Below are positions 63,991 through 64,000 of a stretch of 64,000 bases of DNA, piece after piece. The DNA comes from Pomphorhynchus laevis (lineage: Eukaryota; Acanthocephala; Palaeacanthocephala; Echinorhynchida; Pomphorhynchidae): positions 62,001 through 126,000 of the forward strand of contig WNNJ02001055.1 of assembly GCA_012934845.2 (NCBI GenBank). The letters are read 5' to 3'. The position numbers were made by a program, and so were the translations under genes. The notes under the pieces are model-generated. The model saw only the letters and a list, made by a program, of their open reading frames with translations. It searched no databases and had not been told where the DNA came from. Each line of letters begins with the position of its first letter. Position 1 is the first letter of the stretch.

Positions 63991-64000
63991 AAATAACTAT

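Noticed and set aside
1-64000. CRISPR arrays, bacterial operons, rRNA genes
   Set aside because: No regularly spaced short repeats of CRISPR type, no Shine-Dalgarno-led gene strings and no rRNA-like conserved segments were seen; spliced eukaryotic genes dominate.

Overview
The window is AT-rich, repeat-dense nuclear DNA of a metazoan. It has spliced ORC2 and PNKP genes, introns that are either very short (about 52-75 bp) or many kilobases long, several LINE clades with gag-like zinc-knuckle ORF1 proteins, Penelope-like elements, a Tc1/mariner element, MITEs and a tRNA-derived SINE. An invertebrate, probably an arthropod, fits best, but the sequence alone does not fix the taxon. No rRNA, genuine tRNA gene, CRISPR array or bacterial operon was seen.

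Two host genes, both on the minus strand, run through most of the window. ORC2 (origin recognition complex subunit 2) can be assembled as 11 exons between 25297 and 3325. All splice phases agree and the product is about 522 residues. The C-terminal seven exons are recognisable by family motifs. The N-terminal four are supported by splice sites, phase and expected length. PNKP (polynucleotide kinase 3'-phosphatase) is present as seven consecutive exons, 50351 to 35004, covering most of the phosphatase domain and the whole kinase domain. The upstream FHA and first phosphatase exons were not found.

Nearly everything else is mobile DNA inside or between these genes. One LINE family (gag-like ORF1, then an endonuclease/RT ORF2) has five copies, all on the plus strand and so antisense to the genes: 9938-13816, 29077-32802, about 38474-41990, 46309-46995 and 59108-62963. 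The last is full length with both ORFs open and a 12-bp target-site duplication, and could be active. Other LINEs are an older gag/EN/RT element at 14.0-18.6 kb, a CR1/L2-like element with a striking pyrimidine-rich coding strand (53.6-57.1 kb), a Jockey/CR1-like 3' fragment on the minus strand (51.8-52.3 kb) and a 3' fragment at 4.6-5.4 kb.

Penelope-like material recurs. Classical GIY-YIG 3' ends lie at 0.94-1.84, 19.1-19.5 and 36.2-36.6 kb. A permuted element with N-terminal GIY-YIG (Naiad-type) lies at 20.7-23.1 kb; it carries a poly(A)-tailed host retrocopy with its own target-site duplication. Several palindromes look like head-to-head dimers of Penelope 3' ends and contain hammerhead-like cores. 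A dispersed repeat, called R here, has seven copies. In several places it abuts Naiad 3' ends and holds a GC-rich core whose pairing segments interleave as an H-type pseudoknot. One R copy is split by a complete Tc1/mariner element (33289-34567).

Most promising as new biology: the pseudoknotted R core, the hammerhead-like inverted Penelope dimers, the intact LINE with copy-specific microsatellite tails, the retrocopy nested in a Naiad element, a 348-bp piece of ORC2 copied into a LINE, and a perfect 25-bp-arm palindrome that replaces part of a LINE RT region.
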